This document shows positions 16,777-25,695 of a stretch of DNA of 51,744 nucleotides, piece after piece. The notes below the pieces were generated by a model. The model was not told the origin of the DNA and did no database searches. It worked only from the letters and a program-made list of their open reading frames with translations. This DNA comes from Lachnospiraceae bacterium (GTDB lineage Bacteria; Bacillota; Clostridia; Lachnospirales; Lachnospiraceae). Every line of letters starts with the position of its first letter. Position 1 is the stretch's first letter. Made by a program: the position numbers and the translations under genes. The stretch covers positions 1-51,744 of the forward strand of contig JAGALK010000095.1 in assembly GCA_017625255.1 (NCBI GenBank). The letters are read 5' to 3'.

Positions 16777-18057
16777 TTAATAATTAATAAGCTTTTTTAC
16801 AAACTTTTTTAGTTTTTTGAACCAGCGATCAAAGAGATTTGTTATCGGTTCTTTTGGATCTTTTCGCGTATACACATCTGCATGGACTAAGTTTTTGTGA
16901 TTCTCGTGTGGTTTTTTCTCCATATCATGAATGGCATTTAAAATAAAGTCCTTTGAAGACTGCATATATTCATATCTGAGTTTATCTATAGCTTCATAGT
17001 TGATGTCAGCCATACTATTAGCCATATCAGGAGAGCTTCCTGAAATACGACGACTAGAAAGCTTAAACATCTCTAGTACAGAATCGATTTTGTCACCGGA
17101 ACGATCTCCTGCAAAAAATTGTTTGCCAAAAATAATAGAAAAACAGCATGCATGGAAAGAATTGGTGAAAATATATTCTGCATTTTGCATATAACCAAGC
17201 CATTCTTCCACACCAAGGTCATAAATAACCTTATGGTGAGTACCTTTTGGAATATTTTCGTCTTCTTTGTTTTCACTTAATTCGATGACTTCAAGATTGT
17301 GAAGCTCTGCAAATTGCACAGCGGCTTTAACAAGAGATTTTGCTTTTTCCATTACAATATATAAAAGTACATATCCCTTTTTTTCTGGCTGTATAGCAAG
17401 ATCATAATAAAATTCTTTTTCCTGAAGGAACACCGGATCTAAAACATGTGTAACCGGAAGGTCAGAATCCTTTTCGATATGCTCTTTTAAGCTTTTTTCA
17501 CGAACGGAAATATAGTCAATATCACTAATATAATCAAAGAATTCTTTGTTTTGGTCTGCTGTATAACCCTTTGCACCACGGCTTGCTGCATATGCAATTT
17601 TTTTCTTGCCTTCCATTTGTTTGCAGGCAAGCAGGTATCCGCGGTCGAATCCATTTTTAGGATTATATTTCCAGATAACATCTGTAACGCAGATATAGCA
17701 GTCAAAACCGGCATCGACAGTTTCCATCATTTTAGCATCATAACAGACATCTGTTTTTTTGTAATATTTTTGAATGAACTCTTCAAAACGATCGAATCGG
17801 TATTCCCGTTCATAGAAGAGATTTTTCCATTTCTTTAAAAGTCTTGCCTGTACAACAGGGTCATTGTCAGGATGATCTACATAATAAAATAGTGGATGGC
17901 GTACATCGAATTTTCCATAATATACCGGTTTATAATCAATAATAGTACTTTCTATGCCATTGTCCTCTAAAAAAGCCTGAAAAGCATAGGAATGTAGTGG
18001 AGATGCAAAGTTTAATACTTTTGTATGTGCATTAATGGATATAATACCAATTTTCAT
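16777..18057 (-). CDS. Polysaccharide pyruvyl transferase family protein
   Basis: This family (CsaB, WcaK, EpsO type) transfers pyruvate from phosphoenolpyruvate to form ketals on glycans, or in some members performs other sugar modifications. The 426-residue protein begins MKIGIISINAHTKVLNFAS and has Asn/Ser/Phe-His elements typical of the C-terminal half (AEYIFTNSFHACCFSIIFGKQFFA). It also contains YAASRGAKGY and ISVREKSLKEHI, the usual mid-domain motif, and ends in a basic tail (WFKKLKKFVKKLI). It is the only minus-strand gene of the polysaccharide locus. AAAGGAA lies 9 bases before the ATG and a TTGACA promoter lies upstream, so it is expressed separately from its neighbours. Pyruvate would add negative charge to the glycan. 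The reaction is inferred from the family. Confidence 0.85.
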   Translation of the reverse strand: MKIGIISINAHTKVLNFASPLHSYAFQAFLEDNGIESTIIDYKPVYYGKFDVRHPLFYYVDHPDNDPVVQARLLKKWKNLFYEREYRFDRFEEFIQKYYKKTDVCYDAKMMETVDAGFDCYICVTDVIWKYNPKNGFDRGYLLACKQMEGKKKIAYAASRGAKGYTADQNKEFFDYISDIDYISVREKSLKEHIEKDSDLPVTHVLDPVFLQEKEFYYDLAIQPEKKGYVLLYIVMEKAKSLVKAAVQFAELHNLEVIELSENKEDENIPKGTHHKVIYDLGVEEWLGYMQNAEYIFTNSFHACCFSIIFGKQFFAGDRSGDKIDSVLEMFKLSSRRISGSSPDMANSMADINYEAIDKLRYEYMQSSKDFILNAIHDMEKKPHENHKNLVHADVYTRKDPKEPITNLFDRWFKKLKKFVKKLINY

Positions 18058-18097
18058 CGTATGGAATTCCTTTCTACAATATACTAGAATATAAGAT

Positions 18098-18127
18098 ATT
18101 TTAGTTGATTATATGCAGGGTTGTCAA
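18098..18127 (-). promoter_or_regulatory. Promoter for the pyruvyl transferase gene
   Basis: On the minus strand, TTGACA (18122-18127) and TAAAAT (18098-18103) are separated by 18 bases, about 40 bases upstream of the start codon. The consensus -35 makes this a convincing sigma-A promoter. A TATAAT also lies inside the spacer but is too close to the -35. Confidence 0.55.
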
Positions 18128-18153
18128 GGAATACAGGGGGATAAAGTGTATAG

Positions 18154-18182
18154 TTGCTAGGAATTGTAATTTTTAATATTAT
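18154..18182 (+). promoter_or_regulatory. Promoter for module B (ligase-like genes)
   Basis: TTGCTA (18154-18159), 17 bases, TATTAT (18177-18182), about 85 bases before the TTG start of the first ligase-like gene. It is divergent from the pyruvyl transferase promoter. A 19-base tandem repeat follows immediately in the 5' leader. Confidence 0.5.
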
Positions 18183-18191
18183 TTTAATTAA

Positions 18192-18236
18192 AAGTATGGT
18201 ATTATAAAAAAAGTATGGTATTATAAAAAAAGTATA
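18192..18236 (+). repeat. 19-bp tandem repeat in the leader of module B
   Basis: The unit AAGTATGGTATTATAAAAA occurs at 18192-18210 and 18211-18229, and a third copy begins at 18230 but diverges after about seven bases. It lies between the module B promoter and the ribosome site. Each unit contains TATTAT, so it may multiply -10-like elements, bind a regulator or vary by slipped-strand pairing. Confidence 0.75.
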
Positions 18237-18267
18237 TAAAATATTTGGCAATGGAGGAAATGACAGA

Positions 18268-20241
18268 TTGCGGTTTATAGATAAATTTTATGGGAAGTTT
18301 GTCTGGATATTGACAGGCTTTTTATTTGCGTTTGCATTTGCATGTATGGTGATAAGCGGCACCGGTAGTTTAGAGAAGTTCTATGGCGGCGGTGAAGTGT
18401 ATGATGTGCGAAGAAATTTCTTAAAGCAAAACTGGAATACAGATATGCTTTATGATGAAATGGAAATGGCATGGAAGGTTGAAAAGGATTATGCAATAAA
18501 GCATACAGAGGTGTCTTTGGGTAAGTGGGAATATGTATATATGTCACTTGCCAGAGTAAATCAAGAGAGCTTTGATGCAACCATTGTCTGTTATGATATG
18601 AACAGCAATGTTGTATATAGTGAACCTGTGAATTTAAAAGAAGGACACAATCTTCTGACAATTCCAGGAGCAGAGTATAATAGAATGGATATCTGCGTGG
18701 AAAATCAGGCGGGGCTGACATTTGACATAGAAAAGCTGCAGTTTAGAAAAACACCGCCATTTTTTTCTATGAAGCCTTTTGTGGGAATGTTTTTTGCTTT
18801 TTTTGCAGCATTTATGTTCGTAACAGGCTTGCTATATGGTATTTTTAAGAAAAGAATACACAAAATTTCCTGGTATGTGTGGATAGACAGATTGCAGAGT
18901 ATATTTGTCTATGTGGGAAATTCTGGAGAAATATTGGCTGAAAAATATTCAAAGCAGTCGAGAAGCCGGTTTAGGACGATTCTTTTTACTATCTTGATAT
19001 TAGGTATGCAGGTGGCATATATTCTGCGTTGGAATAAAAAATATTTTCAATATGTGGCTTTATTTTTTATAATAATTATGCTTTTGATTGCTCTATTATG
19101 CTGGGAAAAGCCATTGAAGCATTTGAATTGGAAAAACGGACTGGTGCTGTCATGGTCAGTTGTATGGATATTGAGTATTATTTCTGACTTTATTCTGAAA
19201 AAAAGATATGGTTGTCTTGGATATTGTATGTTGTTTGGTATGGGCTTTGTATTTTTTATGTGGGGAAATATGAAGCACAGGGAGGAACTGCTTCTTAATT
19301 TTTTCAGAGGAATTGAATGGAACTTTTTGATTATTACTTTGTATTGTTATCTGTTTCGTCCGTGGCTGCCGGGTTATCGTTATTCAGGGTATAATACCGG
19401 ACCAAATGGATTTGCGATGTATATACTGTTTGTATTGATGGCGATATTAGCTCAAATGCAATTTAGTGTGAAGAATAAAAGTCTATTAAAAAACGATATC
19501 TTGCGTGTGGTGGCTTTAGGAATGTGTGTGTGTTTTATGTGGAAAACGCAAAGTGTCACAAGCCTTATGCTCGCAGTTCTAGTTGCGCTTATCTATTCCT
19601 TTAAGGCATGGATAAACAGAAAAAATATAGGGATTTTAGGTATTGTTTTATATTTGGGACTATTTGTTGTAGGCTTTAGCGTGAATGATTTTGGTGTATA
19701 TCATGTGTCAAGAGCATTGAATTTGGAAATAAAATATGATAATGATTTCTATGTGGATACGGTAACAGACCATCCGTTTATGATTAATGTAAAAGCGGCA
19801 GAACCGGGAAATGATAATCGTATTTTATACAAATTACGGACAAGCACAAGTCTGGATGAACTGACAACAGGAAGGACAAAATACTGGAAAGCATATTTGC
19901 GTGACATGAATCTGTGGGGTCACAAAAATAATCCGTATTTTTATGGAAAAAGACAGGCGGCGCATAATGGTATTTTGGCAATGATGCATCGTTATGGTAT
20001 CTTTACAGCAGTTCCATATGTTTTAATGCTGATATATAATGTGTATTTTGCATGCGGATATTTTATCAGGCATTGGAAAGAAAAAAAATACGCATTTTTT
20101 GTTTTCACAAGTATGCTGGTTACCGGAGGGATACTTATGGTAGAAAATCTTGAAACACCATTTGTATTGCTAAGCTGGTATGGCTTGTATTTTGTTATGG
20201 GAGTCTATTTTGATGGAGAGAAAACTATCGAAACGAATTAA
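18268..20241 (+). CDS. O-antigen ligase/polymerase-like membrane protein with extracytoplasmic domain (copy 1)
   Basis: A 657-residue polytopic protein starting at TTG (GGAGG 10 bases upstream; the nearby ATG at 18260 leads to an immediate stop). One N-terminal helix (about 11-32) is followed by an extracytoplasmic domain of about 130 residues (contains SLGKW). Then come about ten helices, a large loop (about 490-570) and final helices. The loop contains WKAYLRDMNLWGHKN and AAHNGILAMMHRYGI; the second resembles the conserved His-Asn motif of Wzy/WaaL-type enzymes, with His566. Such enzymes use undecaprenyl-linked glycans to extend or attach chains outside the cell. The next gene is a paralogue. 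Function as ligase versus polymerase is open. Confidence 0.7.
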   Translation: MRFIDKFYGKFVWILTGFLFAFAFACMVISGTGSLEKFYGGGEVYDVRRNFLKQNWNTDMLYDEMEMAWKVEKDYAIKHTEVSLGKWEYVYMSLARVNQESFDATIVCYDMNSNVVYSEPVNLKEGHNLLTIPGAEYNRMDICVENQAGLTFDIEKLQFRKTPPFFSMKPFVGMFFAFFAAFMFVTGLLYGIFKKRIHKISWYVWIDRLQSIFVYVGNSGEILAEKYSKQSRSRFRTILFTILILGMQVAYILRWNKKYFQYVALFFIIIMLLIALLCWEKPLKHLNWKNGLVLSWSVVWILSIISDFILKKRYGCLGYCMLFGMGFVFFMWGNMKHREELLLNFFRGIEWNFLIITLYCYLFRPWLPGYRYSGYNTGPNGFAMYILFVLMAILAQMQFSVKNKSLLKNDILRVVALGMCVCFMWKTQSVTSLMLAVLVALIYSFKAWINRKNIGILGIVLYLGLFVVGFSVNDFGVYHVSRALNLEIKYDNDFYVDTVTDHPFMINVKAAEPGNDNRILYKLRTSTSLDELTTGRTKYWKAYLRDMNLWGHKNNPYFYGKRQAAHNGILAMMHRYGIFTAVPYVLMLIYNVYFACGYFIRHWKEKKYAFFVFTSMLVTGGILMVENLETPFVLLSWYGLYFVMGVYFDGEKTIETN

Positions 20242-22195
20242 AAAAGAAACTATATTAGTAATAGCTATAGGTATATTGTTTAGTTATATTTTGGCAAATA
20301 TGCTGTTATCGTCTGGGATAAATGGAGACAGAGTGCTCTCCTTTGGTCAGGTATTTGAGGTATCGAATAAGGCAGTTTATAGACATAGCAAGGACTGGTT
20401 TTATGACAGTGAATGGGATTTGCACAAAATACTAAGCGATAATGCAAAAAAAAGTCTGGGTAAATGGAATGAAGAAGTAGATTTTTCATGTATGTATCTG
20501 GATTTGGAGCAGCTAAATGTCGAAAGCGCAGATTGGTTTTTCAATACCTATGATCAATCCGGCAATTTTTTAGGGCAACAGGTTATAACTGTGCAGAATG
20601 GTGAGAATTGGATACCGTTAAATACAGCTGTGCCATTTAAAAAATGCGAAATAGTAATTGTTAATGCAAAAGGTATGCAGTTTCGCATAAATCAAATTTG
20701 TCTGTATGAAAATATACCGCAAAAGCGGCAGCTTGCGATTTATATGAGTGGAATATTTGTGGTATTTTGCCTTGTGATGCTTTTATTAAAGAGAAAAGTG
20801 CAGTTTTTTAACCTAGGGCAGATATCTTCTAGGATACAGGATTTTTTGGAGTATTGTTATATTCTTTTAGAGGATGAAAAAAGCACAAATGCTTCAAGGT
20901 GGACAGCAAAGAAAAAGAACAGGGTGCGCACACTTCTTTTTTTGATATTATTTTTGTATATGTTGGTAGTATATAATTTGAATTTATATAAAATTCAAGG
21001 GAATTTTAGATATCATGGATTATTGGTAGCTATAATATTTGTGCTTATCGCAGTAATATCCAAAGAAGGAAAGTTAAAAGCTCAAAAATATGATTATCAC
21101 AAGCTGATGTGGTGGTATGCTGTTTGGGGAATTACCTGTATATCAGATTTTATACTTACAAAAAAAATCCAGTTTATTGGTTGGATTATGCTTTTAGCAG
21201 TAGGATATCTGATGTTTGTATGGAAGCAAATGAAAAATCCACAGCAAATTGTCTGTAATATGATGGCTGCATTGGAGATTTTAGCAGTAGCAGGAATCTT
21301 ATATACAATGCTGTGCAGAACCAAGTACGATGGTTTATTGTACAATGGTTATATGGGCAGTGCATCAGATTTTGGTGTTTTAGCAGCTTTTTTGTGTATA
21401 GTATTTGGATGGGAATTTTGTGCAGGATTAAGACAGAAAGAATACGGAAAAAAGAATTTGTTTTATGCTTGTCTTCTTGCAGTATCATTTTTGCAGGTGC
21501 TGTTAAGTGGAAATATGATGGCTGTCTTTTTTGCAATACTTTATATGGTTTGGGTATTATGCGTTACATTAAAAGCATTTATATCTGTAAAGGGAAAAAA
21601 GAAGCTTAGTTTTTTATGGTATGGAATAGGGGGATTTGTCTGTATAGCGGTCTATTATGTGGCGGTAAAGCAGCTTCCGGCAATTTTGCATATGGAGGTA
21701 CTTTATATAAATGAGGTTTATGAGAGTATAAAAGAGCCATGGGTAATAGAGACATTGGCAGCTAAGGGCAATCCGGTGTATCAAAATGTAAAGTATCATT
21801 CCGTGCAGGATATGCTGCAGATATGGAGGGCATATATCAGGGAGTGGAATATATTTGGTCATAAAAATGCTGATTTGCGTATCTGGAATAAATCGTATAG
21901 CGTAAACAATCAGTTTTTGCAGGTGGTTTATCGATATGGATTAATCATTGCCATTCCATATGTGGGATTGTTTTTCTCGATGCTAAAGCATATGTATGAT
22001 AAGCTGACAAAAGAAAGACAAAAAATGCATAAGACAGATTACTTAATGATTTGGCTGTTGCTTTTCTGGTGTTTGGCCGGCAGCTTTGCCGCAGTAGAAT
22101 ATCCGTTATATCAACCCGTATGGATTGTATTGTATGTATGGATAGGAATGTATATATTTGGTATAAATAAAAATATTGCTAATCCTAGCTTATAG
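20213..22195 (+). CDS. O-antigen ligase/polymerase-like membrane protein (copy 2, catalytic His replaced)
   Basis: A 660-residue paralogue of the preceding protein with the same plan. It has an N-terminal helix, an extracytoplasmic domain with SLGKW, a helix near 180-200, many helices and a large loop with WRAYIREWNIFGHKN then SVNNQFLQVVYRYGL. I start at ATG 20213 (GGGAG 9 bases upstream), giving a 29-base overlap with copy 1; an earlier ATG at 20180 lacks a site and deepens the overlap. At the position of His566 in copy 1 this protein has Asn565. Either it is not a catalyst in the same sense or it works with copy 1. The pair probably arose by tandem duplication followed by strong divergence. 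Confidence 0.68.
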   Translation: MERKLSKRIKKETILVIAIGILFSYILANMLLSSGINGDRVLSFGQVFEVSNKAVYRHSKDWFYDSEWDLHKILSDNAKKSLGKWNEEVDFSCMYLDLEQLNVESADWFFNTYDQSGNFLGQQVITVQNGENWIPLNTAVPFKKCEIVIVNAKGMQFRINQICLYENIPQKRQLAIYMSGIFVVFCLVMLLLKRKVQFFNLGQISSRIQDFLEYCYILLEDEKSTNASRWTAKKKNRVRTLLFLILFLYMLVVYNLNLYKIQGNFRYHGLLVAIIFVLIAVISKEGKLKAQKYDYHKLMWWYAVWGITCISDFILTKKIQFIGWIMLLAVGYLMFVWKQMKNPQQIVCNMMAALEILAVAGILYTMLCRTKYDGLLYNGYMGSASDFGVLAAFLCIVFGWEFCAGLRQKEYGKKNLFYACLLAVSFLQVLLSGNMMAVFFAILYMVWVLCVTLKAFISVKGKKKLSFLWYGIGGFVCIAVYYVAVKQLPAILHMEVLYINEVYESIKEPWVIETLAAKGNPVYQNVKYHSVQDMLQIWRAYIREWNIFGHKNADLRIWNKSYSVNNQFLQVVYRYGLIIAIPYVGLFFSMLKHMYDKLTKERQKMHKTDYLMIWLLLFWCLAGSFAAVEYPLYQPVWIVLYVWIGMYIFGINKNIANPSL

Positions 22196-22263
22196 TGCCA
22201 TAATAGGTAATGCATATTGGTTTTGACTATAAGAAGATTTGGTTTGGCGGAGATGATAAACGG

Positions 22264-24135
22264 ATGAGAGAATTATTTGAAGATAAAAAATTGTGGATCA
22301 GAAGAGTGTATCTGATGTGTTATGATGTTTGTGCGGTGGTTTTGGCAAGTATGCTGGCACTATTAGCACGATTTGATTTTTCTATGTCAGCTATTCCGGA
22401 GTATTTTCTGGAGAGTGCATGGAAGTCTATACCGGCAGCCGCGGTTACAACGATACTGATATTTTGGATATTTCGTCTTTACAGCAGCCTGTGGAGCTAT
22501 GCGGGCGCTTTAGAAATGATGTATCTGGTATCGGCTTGTGTAGTAGAAACACTAATTAATATGGTGCTGATATTACTTTCACATCCAGAGACAGGATTTC
22601 CGGTACCAAGGAGTTACTATGCTCTTTTTGGTCTTTTTCTTTTGATTATGGTTTTGCTCTGTCGCTATAGTTACCGTGCACTGCGTGGTATACGAAATAT
22701 GATAAGAGATGCTGAGTATACAAGAAATGTATTGCTGATTGGCGCAGGAGAAGCGGGAAATGCGTTGATTAAAGAGATAAAGAACAGTCGCTATTTAAAA
22801 AAGCGTGTAGTAGGTGTGATTGATGATAACCGAAATAAGGTAGGCAGCTATATTCATGGTGTAAAGATTGTGGGTAATCGAGAGGATATTTTAGAAAAAT
22901 GTGCAGAATTACATGTGCATGAGATTATTATAGCCATGCCTTCGGCATCAGCACAGCAGATTAAGCAAATACTTGACATCTGTAAACAGACCGGTTGTGA
23001 ATTAAAGCGTGTACCGGGAATGTATCAGTTGGTAAACGGGGATGTAAGTATCAGCAGCTTAAAAGAAGTGGATGTCAACGATTTATTGGGAAGAGATCCG
23101 GTAGAGGTAGACTTAGACTCTATTATGGGCTATGTGGCGAATAAAACCATTATGGTTACCGGAGGAGGAGGCTCCATTGGCAGTGAGCTTTGCAGGCAGA
23201 TTGCAGAGCATAATCCAAAGCGGCTAATCATTGTGGATATTTATGAAAATTCCACATATGATGTACAGAATGAATTAAAAGCCATGTATCCTAATCTGGA
23301 TTTGGTAGTATTAATTGCTTCTGTTCGAAACGAAAATCGTATGAACTATATATTTGAAACCTATCGGCCGGAAATTGTTTATCATGCAGCAGCCCACAAG
23401 CATGTACCATTAATGGAAGACAGCCCAAATGAGGCAGTTAAGAATAATGTGATTGGTACATGGAAATTGGTGGTGGCGGCAGATAAATATGCGGTTAAAC
23501 GCTTTGTCATGATTTCTACGGATAAGGCAGTAAATCCTACGAATATCATGGGAGCTACGAAGAGAATCTGTGAAATGATTATCCAGACCTATAATAAACG
23601 GTCAAAAACGGAATATGTGGCAGTACGATTTGGTAATGTATTAGGCAGTAATGGAAGTGTTATTCCGTTATTTAAAAAGCAGATTGAAAGGGGAGGCCCT
23701 GTTACTGTTACAGATCCGAATATTATCCGGTATTTTATGACAATTCCGGAAGCAGTTTCTTTGGTTTTACAGGCAGGAGCTTATGCAAAGGGCGGAGAAA
23801 TCTTTGTCTTAGAAATGGGTGAACCCGTCAAAATATTAGACTTGGCACGAAATTTGATTTTATTATCCGGGCATAAGCCGGATGAAGATATACCTATTGT
23901 ATTTACAGGACTTCGTCCCGGTGAAAAGCTGTTTGAAGAAATGTTGATGGATGAAGAAGGTATGCAAAATACAAAAAATCGTCTGATTCATATTGGTAAG
24001 CCGATTGATTTTGATGAAGAGGCATTTTTAGAGCAACTGCAGGAATTAAGAGAATATGTAGTCACAGAGCCTTTAGATATTCGAGAGCATGTCAGACAAA
24101 TTGTACCAACCTATCATCCAAAAGAAGGGGCATAG
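22264..24135 (+). CDS. UDP-HexNAc 4,6-dehydratase, membrane-bound (CapD/PglF/WbpM type)
   Basis: Makes UDP-2-acetamido-2,6-dideoxy-4-hexulose. The 623-residue form has the family layout: four N-terminal membrane helices (about 12-130), a first Rossmann-like domain with LLIGAGEAGNALIKEI, and a catalytic SDR domain with MVTGGGGSIGSELCRQI, YHAAAHKHVPLME, MISTDKAVNPTNIMGATKR and FVLEMGEPVKILDLA. I chose ATG 22264 (MRELFEDKKLWIRR), which matches the usual N-terminus of the family and has GGAG 11 bases upstream; an upstream ATG at 22210 adds 18 residues but has almost no spacing to its site. It is followed 5 bases later by a PglC-like transferase and then a reductase-like SDR, a known trio for QuiNAc or FucNAc-type first sugars. 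Confidence 0.9.
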   Translation: MRELFEDKKLWIRRVYLMCYDVCAVVLASMLALLARFDFSMSAIPEYFLESAWKSIPAAAVTTILIFWIFRLYSSLWSYAGALEMMYLVSACVVETLINMVLILLSHPETGFPVPRSYYALFGLFLLIMVLLCRYSYRALRGIRNMIRDAEYTRNVLLIGAGEAGNALIKEIKNSRYLKKRVVGVIDDNRNKVGSYIHGVKIVGNREDILEKCAELHVHEIIIAMPSASAQQIKQILDICKQTGCELKRVPGMYQLVNGDVSISSLKEVDVNDLLGRDPVEVDLDSIMGYVANKTIMVTGGGGSIGSELCRQIAEHNPKRLIIVDIYENSTYDVQNELKAMYPNLDLVVLIASVRNENRMNYIFETYRPEIVYHAAAHKHVPLMEDSPNEAVKNNVIGTWKLVVAADKYAVKRFVMISTDKAVNPTNIMGATKRICEMIIQTYNKRSKTEYVAVRFGNVLGSNGSVIPLFKKQIERGGPVTVTDPNIIRYFMTIPEAVSLVLQAGAYAKGGEIFVLEMGEPVKILDLARNLILLSGHKPDEDIPIVFTGLRPGEKLFEEMLMDEEGMQNTKNRLIHIGKPIDFDEEAFLEQLQELREYVVTEPLDIREHVRQIVPTYHPKEGA

Positions 24136-24140
24136 AGTTT

Positions 24141-24776
24141 ATGAAACATCAATTAACTGCAAGACAGAAATGTTATACAAAGGTAAAACGAATACTGGAT
24201 TTTTGCATCAGTCTTTGTGCGTGTGTGGTATTATCGCCTATATTATTGATTTTGTGTATTGCAATTAAGATAGACAGCAGAGGGCCGATTTTATTTACGC
24301 AAAAGCGGGTAGGAATTCATAAGAGCTATTTTCCGATTTATAAATTCCGTACCATGCGGATAGATACGCCGAAGGATATGCCAACCCATATGTTGAAAAA
24401 TCCAGAGCAGTATATTACAAAGGTTGGCCGGTTTTTGCGAAAATCTTCTTTGGATGAGCTGCCACAGTTATTGAATATTTTAAAAGGGCATATGAGCTTT
24501 GTGGGACCAAGACCGGCACTGTGGAATCAGGAGGATTTAATCGCAGAAAGAGATTTATATGGTGCAAATGATGTGCTTCCCGGACTTACCGGCTGGGCAC
24601 AGATTAATGGAAGGGATGAACTTGAAATTCCGGTAAAAGCAAAATTAGATGGCGAGTATGTGAAAAATATGAGCTTGAAATTTGATATAAAATGCTTTTT
24701 TGGCACTTTTTCCTCAGTTCTTCGGGCGGATGGTGTAGTAGAAGGCGGCACTGGAGAGACGAAAAAGAAGAAGTAA
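24141..24776 (+). CDS. Short monotopic phosphoglycosyltransferase (PglC-like)
   Basis: A 211-residue initiating enzyme that moves a sugar-1-phosphate to undecaprenyl phosphate. It has one re-entrant hydrophobic helix near the N-terminus (ILDFCISLCACVVLSPILLIL), then the catalytic domain: GPILFTQKRVG, FPIYKFRTMR, LRKSSLDELPQLLNILKG, MSFVGPRPAL, GLTGWAQINGRDE. This is the minimal PglC architecture, unlike the long enzyme at 7099. Its neighbours, a CapD-type dehydratase and a reductase-like SDR, point to a UDP-2-acetamido-2,6-dideoxyhexose (QuiNAc, FucNAc or a diNAcBac precursor) as donor. The family is firm; the donor is inferred. Confidence 0.92.
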   Translation: MKHQLTARQKCYTKVKRILDFCISLCACVVLSPILLILCIAIKIDSRGPILFTQKRVGIHKSYFPIYKFRTMRIDTPKDMPTHMLKNPEQYITKVGRFLRKSSLDELPQLLNILKGHMSFVGPRPALWNQEDLIAERDLYGANDVLPGLTGWAQINGRDELEIPVKAKLDGEYVKNMSLKFDIKCFFGTFSSVLRADGVVEGGTGETKKKK

Positions 24777-24795
24777 TTTAAATGAGGATAGGATT

Positions 24796-25695
24796 ATGAA
24801 GCGTGTATTAGTTATCGGTGAGCATAGTTATATAGGAATTGAGTTCGGACAGTATGTAAAAGACCAAAAAGCAGATATAGCTGTGGATTATATAAGTGCT
24901 AGAAATAATACATGGAAAGATGCAGATTTAAGTCAATATGACACTATATTGCATATGGCTGGAAAGGCTCATGCTGATGTAGGAAATGTATCCGATGAAG
25001 TGAAAAAAGAGTATTATGCGATAAACTGTGATTTAGCAGCAGAAGCTGCTAAGGCTGCAAAAGCCGCAGGCGTAAGGCAGTTTATTTATCCAAGCAGTAT
25101 GATTATTTACGGTGAAAGTGCGCCTTATGGAAAACAGAGAGTAATAACGGCAGATACTGTAGCGACGCCTGCAAATTTCTATGGTGACAGTAAATGGCAG
25201 GCAGATAAAAAGCTGCAGGAATTAAGTGCAGAAGCTATAGGCAATCTGAAGATAGCTATTGTCCGCTTGCCTATGATATATGGAAAAGGCAGTAAAGGCA
25301 ATTATCCGCTGTTAGCTAAATTTGCGAGAAAATTACCGTTTTTTCCAAGGGTAGATAATGAGCGAAGTATGCTTTATATAGAGAATCTTTGTGAGTTTTT
25401 TAGACAGTTGATAGAAAATGGTGATGGTGGAATCTTTTATCCTCAGAATGCAGAGTACACAAATACCTCTGATATGGTGTCAGTCATTGCAGAATGTGCA
25501 GGAAAAAATATTCGCATTTCTACTTTGTGGACGCCATTGGTTTGGTTAGCAGGCAAAATGCCCGGTAAAATAGGAAAGCTTGCCAATAAAGCCTTTGGAA
25601 GTTGTGTGTATGATCAGTCTATAAGCAATTACAGAGATAATTCTTATCAAAAATATGATTTCAAAGAGTCTATACAAAGAACAGAAGGAAGATAA
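24796..25695 (+). CDS. Sugar-nucleotide SDR, probable 4-ketoreductase/epimerase
   Basis: A 299-residue SDR. The N-terminal RVLVIGEHSYIGIEF is an altered Rossmann loop (GxxxYIG). FIYPSSMIIYGES carries the catalytic Ser and FYGDSKWQADK the Tyr-x3-Lys. VRLPMIYGKGSKGNYPLLAK is the common substrate-side motif of UDP-sugar reductases. The position directly after the CapD-type dehydratase and PglC-like transferase resembles WbpM-WbpV or WbpM-WbpK pairs, in which the reductase turns the 4-keto intermediate into UDP-QuiNAc or UDP-FucNAc. The next ATG follows the stop directly (start at 25696), so translation is coupled. The stereochemical outcome cannot be deduced. Confidence 0.8.
   Translation: MKRVLVIGEHSYIGIEFGQYVKDQKADIAVDYISARNNTWKDADLSQYDTILHMAGKAHADVGNVSDEVKKEYYAINCDLAAEAAKAAKAAGVRQFIYPSSMIIYGESAPYGKQRVITADTVATPANFYGDSKWQADKKLQELSAEAIGNLKIAIVRLPMIYGKGSKGNYPLLAKFARKLPFFPRVDNERSMLYIENLCEFFRQLIENGDGGIFYPQNAEYTNTSDMVSVIAECAGKNIRISTLWTPLVWLAGKMPGKIGKLANKAFGSCVYDQSISNYRDNSYQKYDFKESIQRTEGR

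Noticed and set aside
18268..22195. Reading the two ligase-like proteins as Wzx flippases
   Set aside because: They have a large loop with a His-Asn-type motif and an extracytoplasmic domain after the first helix, not the 12-14 evenly spaced helices of Wzx/MATE proteins.
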